From: Caulobacter sp. 602-2
GTDB lineage: Bacteria; Pseudomonadota; Alphaproteobacteria; Caulobacterales; Caulobacteraceae
Length of the DNA: 64,000 bases
Assembly: GCF_011043625.1 (NCBI RefSeq)
Contig: NZ_JAAKGT010000014.1
Coordinates: 1-64,000 of the forward strand
Direction of reading: 5' to 3'
Part shown: piece by piece, positions 16,451-24,454 of the stretch
Layout: every line of letters starts with the position of its first letter
Position numbering within the stretch: the first letter of the stretch is position 1
Position numbers and translations under genes: made by a program
The notes under the pieces: generated by a model
Told to the model about the DNA's origin: nothing
The model's database searches: none
The model's input: the letters and a program-made list of their open reading frames with translations, nothing else

Positions 16451-17350
16451 ATGGCGTCGACCGGCGAAGCGCCGATCATCATCAAGAAGGTCAAGAAGGG
16501 CGGCGGCCATGGTCACCATGGCGGCGCCTGGAAGGTGGCCTATGCCGACTTCGTGACGGCGATGATGGCCTTCTTCCTGCTGATGTGGCTGCTCAACACC
16601 ACCAGCCCCGAACAGAAGCAGGGCATCGCCGACTACTTCGCGCCGGCCTCGATCTCGTCCAGCACCAGCGGCTCGGGCGGCATCCTGGGCGGCACCTCGC
16701 TGGGCGACGACGGCGCCAAGGCCGACGGCAAGATGTCGGTCGTCCAGCAGATGGCCCCCGAAGCCCCCGACCAGACCAACCAGGACGGCCAGTCCTCGAC
16801 CACCGCCAGCCTCGACTCGGCCAGCGAGCAGGCCCTGCGCGACGCCCTGGCCAAGAAGGAGCAGGACAGCTTCGCCTCGGCCGCCCAGTCCCTGCGCCAG
16901 TCGCTGCAGGACATGCCCGAACTGGCCGAACTGTCCAAGCAGATCCTCATCGACCAGACCCCGGAAGGCCTGCGCATCCAGCTGGTCGACCAGGAAGGCC
17001 GCTCGATGTTCAAGGAGGGCTCGCGCGAGCCCAACGACCGCGCCCGCCTGCTGCTGCGCGCCGTGGCCAAGGTCATCAACCAGCTGCCCAACCGCATCAC
17101 CGTCTCGGGCCACACCAGCGCCGACCAGCGCGGCCGCAAGGCCGACAGCGACTGGGCCCTGTCGGCCCAGCGCGCCGACTCCTCGCGGCAGATTCTCCGC
17201 GGCGCCGGCGTCGACGACGACCGCATCTACCAGGTTTCGGGCAAGGCCAACTCCGAACCGCTGTATGCGGACGATCCGACCCTGGCCGGCAACCGCCGCA
17301 TTTCCATCGTTCTGCTGCGCGAAAAGCCCGTCCTGCCCGATAACCTGTGA
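16451..17350 (+). CDS. motB: Flagellar motor stator protein MotB
   Basis: Stator subunit of 299 residues that anchors MotA-MotB channels to peptidoglycan. The short cytosolic N-terminus (PIIIKKVKKGGGHGHHGG) is followed by one membrane helix with the proton-binding Asp33 in YADFVTAMMAFFLLMW. A low-complexity linker rich in Ser, Asp and Gln is followed by an OmpA-like peptidoglycan-binding domain from about residue 165 (SGHTSADQ; NRRISIVLL). motA is not adjacent, so the stator pair is encoded at separate loci. The ribosome site is weak and the start lies next to a CtrA-like box. Confidence 0.95.
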   Translation: MASTGEAPIIIKKVKKGGGHGHHGGAWKVAYADFVTAMMAFFLLMWLLNTTSPEQKQGIADYFAPASISSSTSGSGGILGGTSLGDDGAKADGKMSVVQQMAPEAPDQTNQDGQSSTTASLDSASEQALRDALAKKEQDSFASAAQSLRQSLQDMPELAELSKQILIDQTPEGLRIQLVDQEGRSMFKEGSREPNDRARLLLRAVAKVINQLPNRITVSGHTSADQRGRKADSDWALSAQRADSSRQILRGAGVDDDRIYQVSGKANSEPLYADDPTLAGNRRISIVLLREKPVLPDNL

Positions 17351-17399
17351 CCGTTAGCCGCGTCGCGCGTTTGTCCTGCTTGCACAACGGCCCGGCATG

Positions 17400-17428
17400 C
17401 CGCCTAATCACCTTCACGGTTTAGGCGG
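17400..17428 (+). terminator. Hairpin after motB (possible terminator)
   Basis: CCGCCTAA (17400-17407) and TTAGGCGG (17421-17428) form an 8-base stem with a 13-base loop, 50 bases after the motB stop and just before bpt. There is no T tract, so it is a weak terminator candidate and might instead be a regulatory palindrome for bpt. Confidence 0.35.
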
Positions 17429-17461
17429 GGGCCTGACCGGGCGTAAGGGGATTGGGAAGAC

Positions 17462-18307
17462 GTGACGCAGCATTTTCCGACGCGACAGCTTCGGTTCTTC
17501 CTGACGGCTCCGACCCCTTGCCCGTACCTGCCCGGCCGCCAGGAACGGAAGGTGTTCACCCACCTGCCCCTGTCCGACGGCCCCGGCGTCAACGACAGCC
17601 TGACCCAGGTCGGCTTCCGTCGCTCCCAGAACATCGCCTACCGCCCGGCCTGCGAGACCTGCCGCGCCTGCCAGTCGGCCCGCGCTCCCGCCGCCGATTA
17701 CGAATTCTCGCGCTCCGAGCGCCGCGCCCTGAACCGCAACAACGATCTGGTCCGCTGCCTGGTCGAGGCCGAGGCCACGCTGGAGCAGTTCGAGCTGCTG
17801 CGCCGCTACCTCACCGCCCGCCACGCCGACGGCGGCATGGCGGAAATGACCTGGCCCGACTACGTGGCCATGGTCGAGGACACCGCTGTCCGCACCCACC
17901 TGATCGAGTACCGCCGCCCGTCGGTGGATCGCGGTCCCGGCGAACTGGTCGCCTGCGTGCTGGTCGACGTGCTCGCCGACGGCCTGTCGCTGGTCTACAG
18001 CTTCTACGACCCGACCGAGGAACGCCGCAGCCTGGGCTCGTTCATCATCCTCGACCACATCGTCCAGGCCCGCCTGACCGGCCTGCCCTACGTCTATCTG
18101 GGATACTGGGTCCCGGGGTCGGAGAAGATGGCCTACAAGGCCCGCTTCTCGCCGCTGGAGATCCTCAAGCCCGGCGGCTGGTCGCTGATGTCGGCCCGCG
18201 AACGCGGCGCCCGCCCGCCCAAGGCCGCCCCGGCCCCCGCGGTGCGCGAGATCGAACTGTCCGACGCCGTGCCGCTGACCGAACTGCCGGCGGCCGGAAA
18301 GCCTTAG
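17462..18307 (+). CDS. bpt: Aspartate/glutamate leucyltransferase Bpt (N-end rule)
   Basis: Transfers leucine from Leu-tRNA to proteins with N-terminal Asp or Glu, marking them for ClpS-ClpAP degradation. The sequence shows the Bpt/Ate1 family N-terminal Cys-rich motif (PTPCPYLPGRQERKVFTHL; then ACETCRACQSAR near residue 62). The C-terminal acetyltransferase-like domain includes GSFIILDHIV and YVYLGYWVPGSEKMAYKARF. The start is GTG at 17462. Length 281 is slightly above the usual 230-260 because of an Ala/Pro-rich tail. It stands as a single gene. Confidence 0.93.
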   Translation: MTQHFPTRQLRFFLTAPTPCPYLPGRQERKVFTHLPLSDGPGVNDSLTQVGFRRSQNIAYRPACETCRACQSARAPAADYEFSRSERRALNRNNDLVRCLVEAEATLEQFELLRRYLTARHADGGMAEMTWPDYVAMVEDTAVRTHLIEYRRPSVDRGPGELVACVLVDVLADGLSLVYSFYDPTEERRSLGSFIILDHIVQARLTGLPYVYLGYWVPGSEKMAYKARFSPLEILKPGGWSLMSARERGARPPKAAPAPAVREIELSDAVPLTELPAAGKP

Positions 18308-18434
18308 GACCCTCTTCCTGTCATTCCCACCTTGGAACCAGGGCCTTCACCGCCATCGACACCCGCCCATAGCGGACGCGTCGAGTGGCTGCGAAGGGGG
18401 GATTGTGGACACGGGAGCGTCCTAGTTTGATCGA

Positions 18435-18710
18435 ATGCCCAAGCATCTGAAAATCAAGCTGGAACCCTTGCGCGAGATCGGCTGGCGCGACTGGAATCCC
18501 ATTGGCGCTGGCTTGCCGGCGGATGAGTATGACACCTATCTCCTCAACGCCGCCGGGCAGATCGTCAACGGCAGGTCAGACGATGCCGTCGCGGACTACC
18601 TGGTGTCGGTCGAAGTCGACACCATTGGGCTCACACCCTCTCCCGGTGTCCGTGAGCGTGCGTTGGTCGTCGCTTCAGCAATCCGCACCTACGTGCAGAC
18701 GTTAAGCTAA
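18435..18710 (+). CDS. Small hypothetical protein, DUF1871-like
   Basis: Protein of 91 residues. The arrangement WNPIG, then DEYDTY, then DYLVSVE and GL resembles the small family often annotated DUF1871, found near polymorphic-toxin and immunity-type genes. This is from memory of the pattern and not a search. Codon use here is less GC-biased than in neighbouring genes. It is followed by a second small gene 50 bases downstream on the same strand; the two could be an operon. Confidence 0.6.
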   Translation: MPKHLKIKLEPLREIGWRDWNPIGAGLPADEYDTYLLNAAGQIVNGRSDDAVADYLVSVEVDTIGLTPSPGVRERALVVASAIRTYVQTLS

Positions 18711-18760
18711 CAACCGTCCGCAAGGTCGATTGACGTTCGTGCTAAATAGCGAGTTTTGTT

Positions 18761-19084
18761 GTGAGCAGACGATACTATCGGTGCGATTGGAAAAGCCTCG
18801 ACGAGGCAAATCCGACCGCGATCTTCTACGAAGTGGATGCGCAGGATCTGGTGACTCGAACTATAAACGTCTTCGCTGACGACGAAGCTGTCGGGCATGA
18901 GGCGAGCGAGTTCCCAGCCGAGACAAGGATGGGCCAGAGCCTAGTGGACGGAACGTTCTCGCGAGCTACCGAAGGTATGGCGGTCGGCGAGACCGATCAG
19001 ACCGGTGATGGTGACATCACTCTGCACGAGATTGATGAGCGCGAGTTTGAAACGGCTTGGGAGCTGACCCTTACGTCCAACTAG
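18761..19084 (+). CDS. Small hypothetical protein, DUF6881-like
   Basis: Protein of 107 residues starting at GTG 18761. The opening (RRYYRCDWKSLDEANPTAI, FYEVDAQDLVTRTINVFADD) resembles the DUF6881 family of small proteins, in which an aromatic/acid strand pair precedes FADG or FADD. Such proteins often appear as orphan immunity-like genes. It lies in the same less GC-rich islet as its neighbour at 18435. Its 3' end overlaps the convergent gene at 19071 by 14 bases. No function is assigned. Confidence 0.6.
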   Translation: MSRRYYRCDWKSLDEANPTAIFYEVDAQDLVTRTINVFADDEAVGHEASEFPAETRMGQSLVDGTFSRATEGMAVGETDQTGDGDITLHEIDEREFETAWELTLTSN

Positions 19085-19664
19085 GGTGGAAGCTGGTCTT
19101 CAGTGGCTGCTGACGCGCAGATCGGCCGAGGCCGCTCTGCCCTGCCGAAGCGGACGCTGTCATGCCGATCGGCATCACCGTTTCCGGCTTGGATACGCAG
19201 CGTTCGAAGTGCTGGCCTGATGGGCCAAAGCCATTTTTGAAATGAATGAGACGCGTCGTAGCCTTCGCGTCGATATAGGCGATTACGACTTCGAACTCTT
19301 CTACCGGGGCCAGTCGAAATCCCCCTGAGGCGGCGGCCATGCGGCGCTGCTCGGCCTGCGGGACGCGCACGCCCATGCGTTCGAGTTTTTCCACCGGATC
19401 GGTATAGCCCCCAAAGAGACAGGCCGTCGTCCAGCGGCCGCCGTTGAGGGGCGCAAGGTCCAGCGTGTCCCGCGCCGTAGGTTCACGGTGTTCGAACGCA
19501 GACACCAGCCGGTCGAACTCACGGGTGAAATGGGCGTAATCAGGGTCGGCGACGTCATAGGCGGGTTCAAAGACCCAAGCCTCATGAACTCGCCAACCGA
19601 GAAACAGGGCAAGAGCTACTGCGAGAACGATCGTCGCCCCGGCGGCATAAGAACGCCACTTCAT
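19071..19664 (-). CDS. Hypothetical membrane-anchored protein
   Basis: Protein of 197 residues with one N-terminal hydrophobic segment (ATIVLAVALALFLGW) preceded by Lys and Arg, suggesting an inner-membrane anchor with a periplasmic domain. The rest is charged with no motif I recognise; a lone strand-rich part (VEEFEVVIAYIDAKATT) is visible. An in-frame GTG 15 bases upstream is an alternative start. It converges on the DUF6881-like gene with a 14-base overlap. Base composition is lower in GC than the flanking core genes. Confidence 0.55.
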   Translation of the reverse strand: MKWRSYAAGATIVLAVALALFLGWRVHEAWVFEPAYDVADPDYAHFTREFDRLVSAFEHREPTARDTLDLAPLNGGRWTTACLFGGYTDPVEKLERMGVRVPQAEQRRMAAASGGFRLAPVEEFEVVIAYIDAKATTRLIHFKNGFGPSGQHFERCVSKPETVMPIGMTASASAGQSGLGRSARQQPLKTSFHPSWT

Positions 19665-19704
19665 GATCCGTCCACCCACCGCGAGCGTTTGCCGGCTCCC
19701 GCCA

Positions 19705-19725
19705 TTCCCGCCCTTATGGCGGGAA
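19705..19725. repeat. Short palindromic repeat (TTCCCGCC/GGCGGGAA)
   Basis: An 8-base perfect stem (19705-19712 and 19718-19725) with a 5-base loop, within a sequence resembling the common CATTCCCGC repeats of proteobacterial intergenic regions. A related fragment reading GTCATTCCCACC appears near 18320. The two bracket the small-gene islet. Confidence 0.5.
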
Positions 19726-19754
19726 CGACGGGAAAAGTAAGGGCTACGCGCCCC

Positions 19755-20522
19755 CTACCGCGACCAGGCCACGCCGCCGTCCACCGCCAGCGTGGACCCC
19801 ACCACATAGTCCCCAGCCCGCGAGGCGAGATAGATCGCCGCCCCCGCCATGTCCTCGGCCTCGCCGATGCGGCCGGCGGGAATGAACTTGGCCACCGCGT
19901 CGGCGTGGTCGCGGGCGACGCGGTTCATGTCGCTGGCGAAGGCGCCCGGCGCGATGGCCGACACCGCGATGTTCTCCGGCGCCAGGCGCAGGGCCATGCG
20001 CTTGGTCATGTGGATCAGGCCCGCCTTGCTGGCGCCGTAGGGATAGGTCTCCTCCTTGGTCACCGACAGGCCGTCGATCGAAGCGATGTTGATCACCTTG
20101 GCCACGCGGGCCTTGGCCGCCTCGCGCAGCGGGGCCAGCAGGGCCTGGGTCAGGAAGAAGGGCGTCTTCATGTTGAGGTCGACGGTCTTGTCCCAGCCGG
20201 CCTCGGGGAACTCGTCGATGCCCGCGCCCCAGGCCGCGCCGGCGTTGTTGACCAGGATGTCGAGCTTGCTCTCGCGCTCGAGGATGCGGGCGGCCAGGCC
20301 CTGCACGCCCTCCATCGTCGAGATGTCGCCTGGCAGCGAGACGCACTCGCCGAACTGCGACAGCTCCTGTGCGGCCTCGTCGCAGGCGGCGGCCTTGCGG
20401 GCGGTGATGTAGACCCTGGCCGCTCCGTGGCGCAGGAAGCCTTCGACGATCATTCGGCCGATGCCGCGCGAACCGCCGGTGACGAGGGCCACGCGGCCCT
20501 CGAGCGAAAACAGATCCTGCAT
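19755..20522 (-). CDS. Short-chain dehydrogenase/reductase (SDR)
   Basis: NAD(P)-dependent oxidoreductase of 255 residues with the classical SDR signatures: TGGSRGIG near residue 15, NNAG near residue 94, Ser and YGASK catalytic residues near 150-175, and a C-terminal GSTLAVDGG. The Ser/Arg after the first strand suggests NADPH preference (inference). ATG 20522 follows a strong GGAGG site. Relatives include RhlG-type and 3-oxoacyl reductases; the substrate is not determined. It lies 31 bases downstream of the serine hydrolase gene on the same strand, so the two are likely co-transcribed. Confidence 0.88.
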   Translation of the reverse strand: MQDLFSLEGRVALVTGGSRGIGRMIVEGFLRHGAARVYITARKAAACDEAAQELSQFGECVSLPGDISTMEGVQGLAARILERESKLDILVNNAGAAWGAGIDEFPEAGWDKTVDLNMKTPFFLTQALLAPLREAAKARVAKVINIASIDGLSVTKEETYPYGASKAGLIHMTKRMALRLAPENIAVSAIAPGAFASDMNRVARDHADAVAKFIPAGRIGEAEDMAGAAIYLASRAGDYVVGSTLAVDGGVAWSR

Positions 20523-20553
20523 GTGATTTCCTCCGTCAGCCCTTTGGCGGGCC

Positions 20554-21879
20554 TTATTTTTCGGGATTGATGAGCGCCTGGTAGACCAGGGTGGAAGCGC
20601 GGTCGCCAAGGTCGCGCAGGGCCGGATCGCCGTCCTTGGCCAGCACGTGGATCATGCCCAGGAAGAAGAGGTCGTTCTCGGGATCGATCCAGAACCAGGT
20701 GCCAGCCGCGCCGCCCCAGCTGTAGGTCCCCTTCCCCGCCAGCGTGCCCGCGCGGGCCGGATCGGTGATCACCATGAAGTCGAGGCCGAAGCCCTTGCCG
20801 CTGGCCTTGGAGAACTCGGCCTTGGGGTCGTCGAGGATCGCGTCGGGCAGATGGTCGGAAGCCATCAGCTTGACGGTGGCCGGCGACAGGATCCGCGCCC
20901 CGTCCAGTTCGCCGCCGTTCAGCAGCATCTGGCAGAAGCGGGCGTAGTCGGCGTTGGTCGACACCAAGCCGCCGCCGCCCGAGGCCACCACCGGCGGCTT
21001 GGTGACGTCCAGCACCATGAAGCCGTCGGCCGGCTGGATCTTCTGCTCCTTGCCGTTCCACATGTAGAGACTGGCCAGACGATCGGCCTTCTCGGCCGGC
21101 AGCCAGAAGCCGGTGTCCTTCATCTTCAGCGGGTCGAAGATCCGGGCCTGCATGAAGTCAGGCAGGCTCTGGCCCGACAGCTTCTCGACGATGAAGCCCT
21201 GGATGTCGACGGCGACGCTGTACTTCCACTGCTTGCCGGGCGGGCCCACCAGCGGCAGCTTGGCCACCTTCTCGACGAACTCCTGGCCGCTCTTGGAGCC
21301 CAGCACGCCGGTCGAGACATAGGCCTTGTCGATCGGGTTGTTGGGCACGAGGCCGTAGGCGAAGCCGCCGGTGTGGCTCATGATCTCGCGCATGGTCGGC
21401 GGCCGGTCGGCGGCCTCGGTCACGAACGAGCCGTCGGCGTTGACGCCCTTGTAGACGCGCAGGTTGGCGAACTCCGGCACGTACTTGGTCACCGGGTCGT
21501 CGAGGCTCCACTTGCCCTCCTCGAACAGGATCATCATCGCCACGCCCGTGACCGGCTTGGTCTGGGAGTAGATGCGGAAGATCGTGTCCTTGGTCATCGG
21601 CGGGCCGCCGAAGCCCCGCGCGCCATAGGTTTCGAAGCTGACCACCTTGCCGTGGCGCACCAGCATGGTCGTCGCGCCCGGCAGGTGGCCGGTGGCGACC
21701 AGATCCGTCATCAGGGCGTCGAGGCGCTTGAGCCGTTCGGGCGAGACGCCGACGCTTTCCGGCGCGGCCGCGACCAGATGATCCTTCGGCGCGGCCAGGG
21801 CGGGCGCGCCGCTCCACGCCAGGGACAGAGCCAGGGCCGTCGCCAACCCGAAACGCCGCCCCGAACCTTGCCTAGCCAT
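20554..21879 (-). CDS. Exported serine hydrolase, beta-lactamase/EstB fold
   Basis: Protein of 441 residues with a signal peptide (cleavage after PALAA near residue 30). The penicillin-binding/class C beta-lactamase fold is shown by the nucleophile motif SQTK in IYSQTKPVTG near residue 103 and a YSV triad element in WKYSVAVDIQGF near residue 221. A Trp-Gly-Gly segment stands in the place of the usual KTG/HxG motif. Such proteins are usually esterases or peptidases rather than true beta-lactamases. ATG 21879 begins the signal peptide; longer in-frame starts add a segment without signal features. It pairs with the downstream SDR. Confidence 0.87.
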   Translation of the reverse strand: MARQGSGRRFGLATALALSLAWSGAPALAAPKDHLVAAAPESVGVSPERLKRLDALMTDLVATGHLPGATTMLVRHGKVVSFETYGARGFGGPPMTKDTIFRIYSQTKPVTGVAMMILFEEGKWSLDDPVTKYVPEFANLRVYKGVNADGSFVTEAADRPPTMREIMSHTGGFAYGLVPNNPIDKAYVSTGVLGSKSGQEFVEKVAKLPLVGPPGKQWKYSVAVDIQGFIVEKLSGQSLPDFMQARIFDPLKMKDTGFWLPAEKADRLASLYMWNGKEQKIQPADGFMVLDVTKPPVVASGGGGLVSTNADYARFCQMLLNGGELDGARILSPATVKLMASDHLPDAILDDPKAEFSKASGKGFGLDFMVITDPARAGTLAGKGTYSWGGAAGTWFWIDPENDLFFLGMIHVLAKDGDPALRDLGDRASTLVYQALINPEK

Positions 21880-21979
21880 CGCGTCACCCCAAACAGCCGT
21901 TTGAAGCGACCTTACCCAGGATTGCGACAGGCGCAATCGCGCCGCGCCCGGTCGGCGCGGCGCGATCGTCGAAACACGG

Positions 21980-22162
21980 CTACTTTTTCTTCTTCGCGTT
22001 GGCGGCGAACACCGCCAGGAACACCGTTCCCACCCCGGCGAACACCGCGATCAGGCTGGCGAAGATCGCCACCGACTTCCTGGAGTCGCCGTCGGCGGCA
22101 TGGGCCAGGGCTGGCGTCGCCAGCAACATCGCGCTGGCCAGCAGCGTCTTCACGGTCTTCAT
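21980..22162 (-). CDS. Small exported or membrane protein
   Basis: Protein of 60 residues: a signal-like segment (MKTVKTLLASAMLLATPALAHA), a short polar stretch (DGDSRKS), a second hydrophobic helix of about 20 residues, and a KKKK tail that would stay cytosolic. I do not recognise a family. A GTG 15 bases upstream is an alternative start. It is a single gene between two hydrolase genes. Confidence 0.55.
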   Translation of the reverse strand: MKTVKTLLASAMLLATPALAHAADGDSRKSVAIFASLIAVFAGVGTVFLAVFAANAKKKK

Positions 22163-22237
22163 CGAGAAAGCCCCCACAAACGGATACCGGCCCGAGCTAA
22201 CCCGCCCGCCACCCTCGCGGCAAGGCGGATCACGGAT

Positions 22238-23464
22238 CTACTTGCCCGGGAACAGCGCCTTGTCCGCCGCCTGGGCCATCAGCTCATACCCGGCATCGTT
22301 GGGATGCAGGTGGTCGCCGTTGTGCAGGCCCTCGCGGATCCGGCCCGGCTTGGCCGCGTCGCGGACGGCCCCGTCGAAGTCGATGACGCCGTCGAACTCG
22401 CCGCCGGTGCGGATCCAGGCGTTGACAGCCTGACGCGTGGCCTCGCCCTTATCGTGATAATAGGCCGCGCCCTCGAACGGCGGGATGACGCCGCCATAGA
22501 CCTTCACGCCGCGCGCGTGGGCCCGGGCGATCAGCTGGCGATAGCCGGCGATCAGGTCTTCGGGACCGACGACGTCGGCCGTGAAGCCCGGCTGCACGGC
22601 CCGGCCGATGTCGTTGATGCCCTCCAGCACCACTACCGCTTTGACGCCCGCCACGCTCAGCACGTCGCGGTCGAAGCGCGACAGCGCGCTGGGGCCCGAG
22701 ACCTCGCGCAGCAGCCGCCCGCCGCCGACGCCCATGTTGACGACGCTCCAGCCCTGACCGCGCGCGGCCAGGCGGGCCGCCAGCTGCTCGGGCCAGCCCT
22801 TGTCGGCGTTGGGGGTCGAGCCCGAGCCTTCGGTGATCGAGTCGCCGATGGCCACCAGCACCGGCGCCTCGCCCTGCCCGCGCACCTCGACGCCGCTGAT
22901 CAGGCCAGGCCCCTTGAGGGCTTCCTCGCCGGGGATCGCGTCCTTGGCGACATGATTGCCGGGCGGGGCCACGAACAGGCGCACGCGGTGGCCGGCCGGG
23001 GCCTGGGTCCCGACGTAGAAGACCGCCGCCGACACGTAATCCATCGCCTTCACCGGCAGGATCACCGGATCGCTCAGCACCGGCGCGCCCGGCGGGATCG
23101 TGAACTCGGCCTTGCCGCCGACGGTCACCGCGATCGGCGCGCCCAGGATCTTTCCGTCAGCTCCGGCCCGCGCGAGCGTGATCGCGCCCACCGCCAGCGG
23201 ACGCTCGTTCAGTTCGTTGGACAGGCGCAGCCGCACGGCTTCGCCGCCGGCGTTCAGGCGCATCACCTGGCGCACGGTGACGTCGGTGAAGGCCCGCGCT
23301 TCGCCTGGACGGGCGACGGCCTGCGGCGCGATCGGCGCGTTGCCCCAGGCGCTGCGCCAGGCAGGCGCCGGGGCGACGGCGGCCGCGGGGGCTTTCGGCG
23401 CGGCCAGCAGCGGCGCGGGCGCCAGCGCCAGCAAAAGGGCGGCGGACAGGATGGATCGGTTCAT
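22238..23464 (-). CDS. Secreted SGNH/GDSL-family esterase
   Basis: Protein of 408 residues with signal peptide (MNRSILSAALLLALAPAPLLA). The first 190 residues form a beta-rich domain, and the SGNH hydrolase follows: block I nucleophile in AIGDSITEGSGS near residue 210, Gly in NMGVGGGRLL, Asn in LEGINDIGR, and the catalytic Asp/His pair in GDHLHPNDAGY near the end. This arrangement matches two-domain carbohydrate esterases that remove acetyl groups from polysaccharides. It lies next to the pectin/rhamnose cluster, and its promoter carries a palindrome sharing a 13-base motif with the IclR promoter, so it is probably part of that regulon. Confidence 0.88.
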   Translation of the reverse strand: MNRSILSAALLLALAPAPLLAAPKAPAAAVAPAPAWRSAWGNAPIAPQAVARPGEARAFTDVTVRQVMRLNAGGEAVRLRLSNELNERPLAVGAITLARAGADGKILGAPIAVTVGGKAEFTIPPGAPVLSDPVILPVKAMDYVSAAVFYVGTQAPAGHRVRLFVAPPGNHVAKDAIPGEEALKGPGLISGVEVRGQGEAPVLVAIGDSITEGSGSTPNADKGWPEQLAARLAARGQGWSVVNMGVGGGRLLREVSGPSALSRFDRDVLSVAGVKAVVVLEGINDIGRAVQPGFTADVVGPEDLIAGYRQLIARAHARGVKVYGGVIPPFEGAAYYHDKGEATRQAVNAWIRTGGEFDGVIDFDGAVRDAAKPGRIREGLHNGDHLHPNDAGYELMAQAADKALFPGK

Positions 23465-23510
23465 CGGCGTTTCCCCACAACGGCGGTTGACGTCCGCCGC
23501 CTCAGTGATA

Positions 23511-23556
23511 TTCTCAATATATCGATCAATTGTCCATATTGTGAGAATTGATCGAT
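23511..23556 (-). promoter_or_regulatory. Palindromic operator-like site upstream of the SGNH esterase
   Basis: A perfect 11-base inverted repeat, ATCGATCAATT (23521-23531) and AATTGATCGAT (23546-23556), has a 14-base spacer. Interleaved with it, TTCTCAATAT (23511-23520) mirrors ATATTGTGAGAA. The 13-base piece CCATATTGTGAGA (23534-23546) recurs with one change just upstream of the iclR start (27253-27265, opposite strand). This AT-rich patch stands out in GC-rich DNA. Binding by the local IclR protein is inferred. Confidence 0.55.
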
Positions 23557-23659
23557 GGATCGAAGCTCGATCCTTCCCTGTTCTGCCTGACCTCGTACTT
23601 CCCCCTCTGAGGTCCAGGAGCGCCGGCCCCGCCGTCGCTCCTTTCTTTTTGCCTCAAGC

Positions 23660-24454
23660 TCAGGGACGGCCCGCGCAGGTGGGCTCGCCACGCGCCGAGG
23701 CGTCGGCGACGGCGCGCAGCACCAGCTTCGAGGCCGGGACCTTGGCCCCCTTCAGCCCCTTGGCCACGATGCCGGCGGCCATGCGCGCGCCCAGCTCGTT
23801 GGGATGGGTGGTGTCGTTGATGCCCTCGGGGTGGCTGGCGATCTTGTCGGCCGCCGAATAGATCATGAAGCGCTTGGCGCCTTCGGCCTCGCCCAGCTTC
23901 TGCAGGACGGCCTGGCTTTCCTTGTCCAGGTCGATCAGCGGGGTCTTCGTTTCCGCCGCCACCCGCCGCACGGTCGCGGAATACGGGCCGTGGGTGTCCT
24001 GGATCTGGCCGTCCTTGAAGATCAGCTTGGCGATCGGGGTGATCAGCACCGGCTTGGCGCCGGCCGTGCGCACGTCGGCCACGAACCGCCGCAGGTTGTC
24101 GGCATAGGCCCCGTTCGGGTCGGTGAAGCGGACGATCTTCTTGGTGTCGGCGTCGTTGTGGCCGAACTGGATCAGGACGGTGTCGTCCTTCTTCAGCTGC
24201 GCCATCAGCACCGACCACAGCCCCTCCTCCTGGAAGGTCTTGGTCGAGCGCCCGCCGCGGGCCAGGTTGACGATCTGCGCCTCCGGCTTCAGCGAGCACT
24301 TCAGCACCATGCCCCAGCCCATCTGCGGGAAGCTGCGAGCGCTGTAGTCGGCGGCGGTGGAATCGCTGGCGATGACGATCCGGTTCGGGTCGGCCAGGGC
24401 GGCCGGCGCCGCCCCCATGACCAGAGCCAGTGCGAGGGCGGCGGCGATCTTCAT
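23660..24454 (-). CDS. Rhamnogalacturonan acetylesterase-like SGNH hydrolase (CE12 type)
   Basis: Secreted esterase of 264 residues that would remove acetyl groups from rhamnogalacturonan, opening it to glycosidases. Signal peptide about 1-21 (AAPAALA). SGNH blocks of the rhamnogalacturonan-acetylesterase type: IASDSTAADY with the Ser nucleophile near residue 32, ARGGRSTKTF near residue 65, QFGHNDADTKK near residue 96, and THPNELGARMAA with Asp/His replaced as T-H-P near residue 216. Its start overlaps the stop of lldD (TGATG), placing it as the last gene of the iclR operon. This ties polymer de-acetylation to rhamnose catabolism. Confidence 0.88.
   Translation of the reverse strand: MKIAAALALALVMGAAPAALADPNRIVIASDSTAADYSARSFPQMGWGMVLKCSLKPEAQIVNLARGGRSTKTFQEEGLWSVLMAQLKKDDTVLIQFGHNDADTKKIVRFTDPNGAYADNLRRFVADVRTAGAKPVLITPIAKLIFKDGQIQDTHGPYSATVRRVAAETKTPLIDLDKESQAVLQKLGEAEGAKRFMIYSAADKIASHPEGINDTTHPNELGARMAAGIVAKGLKGAKVPASKLVLRAVADASARGEPTCAGRP

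Noticed and set aside
19755..20522. KduD (5-keto-4-deoxyuronate pathway) identity for the SDR
   Set aside because: It would fit pectin metabolism, but the sequence resembles RhlG-type SDRs more and no KduI gene is nearby.
20554..21879. Antibiotic-resistance beta-lactamase call
   Set aside because: Only the general penicillin-binding fold is present; the KTG motif of true class C enzymes is not seen, so an esterase or peptidase is more likely.
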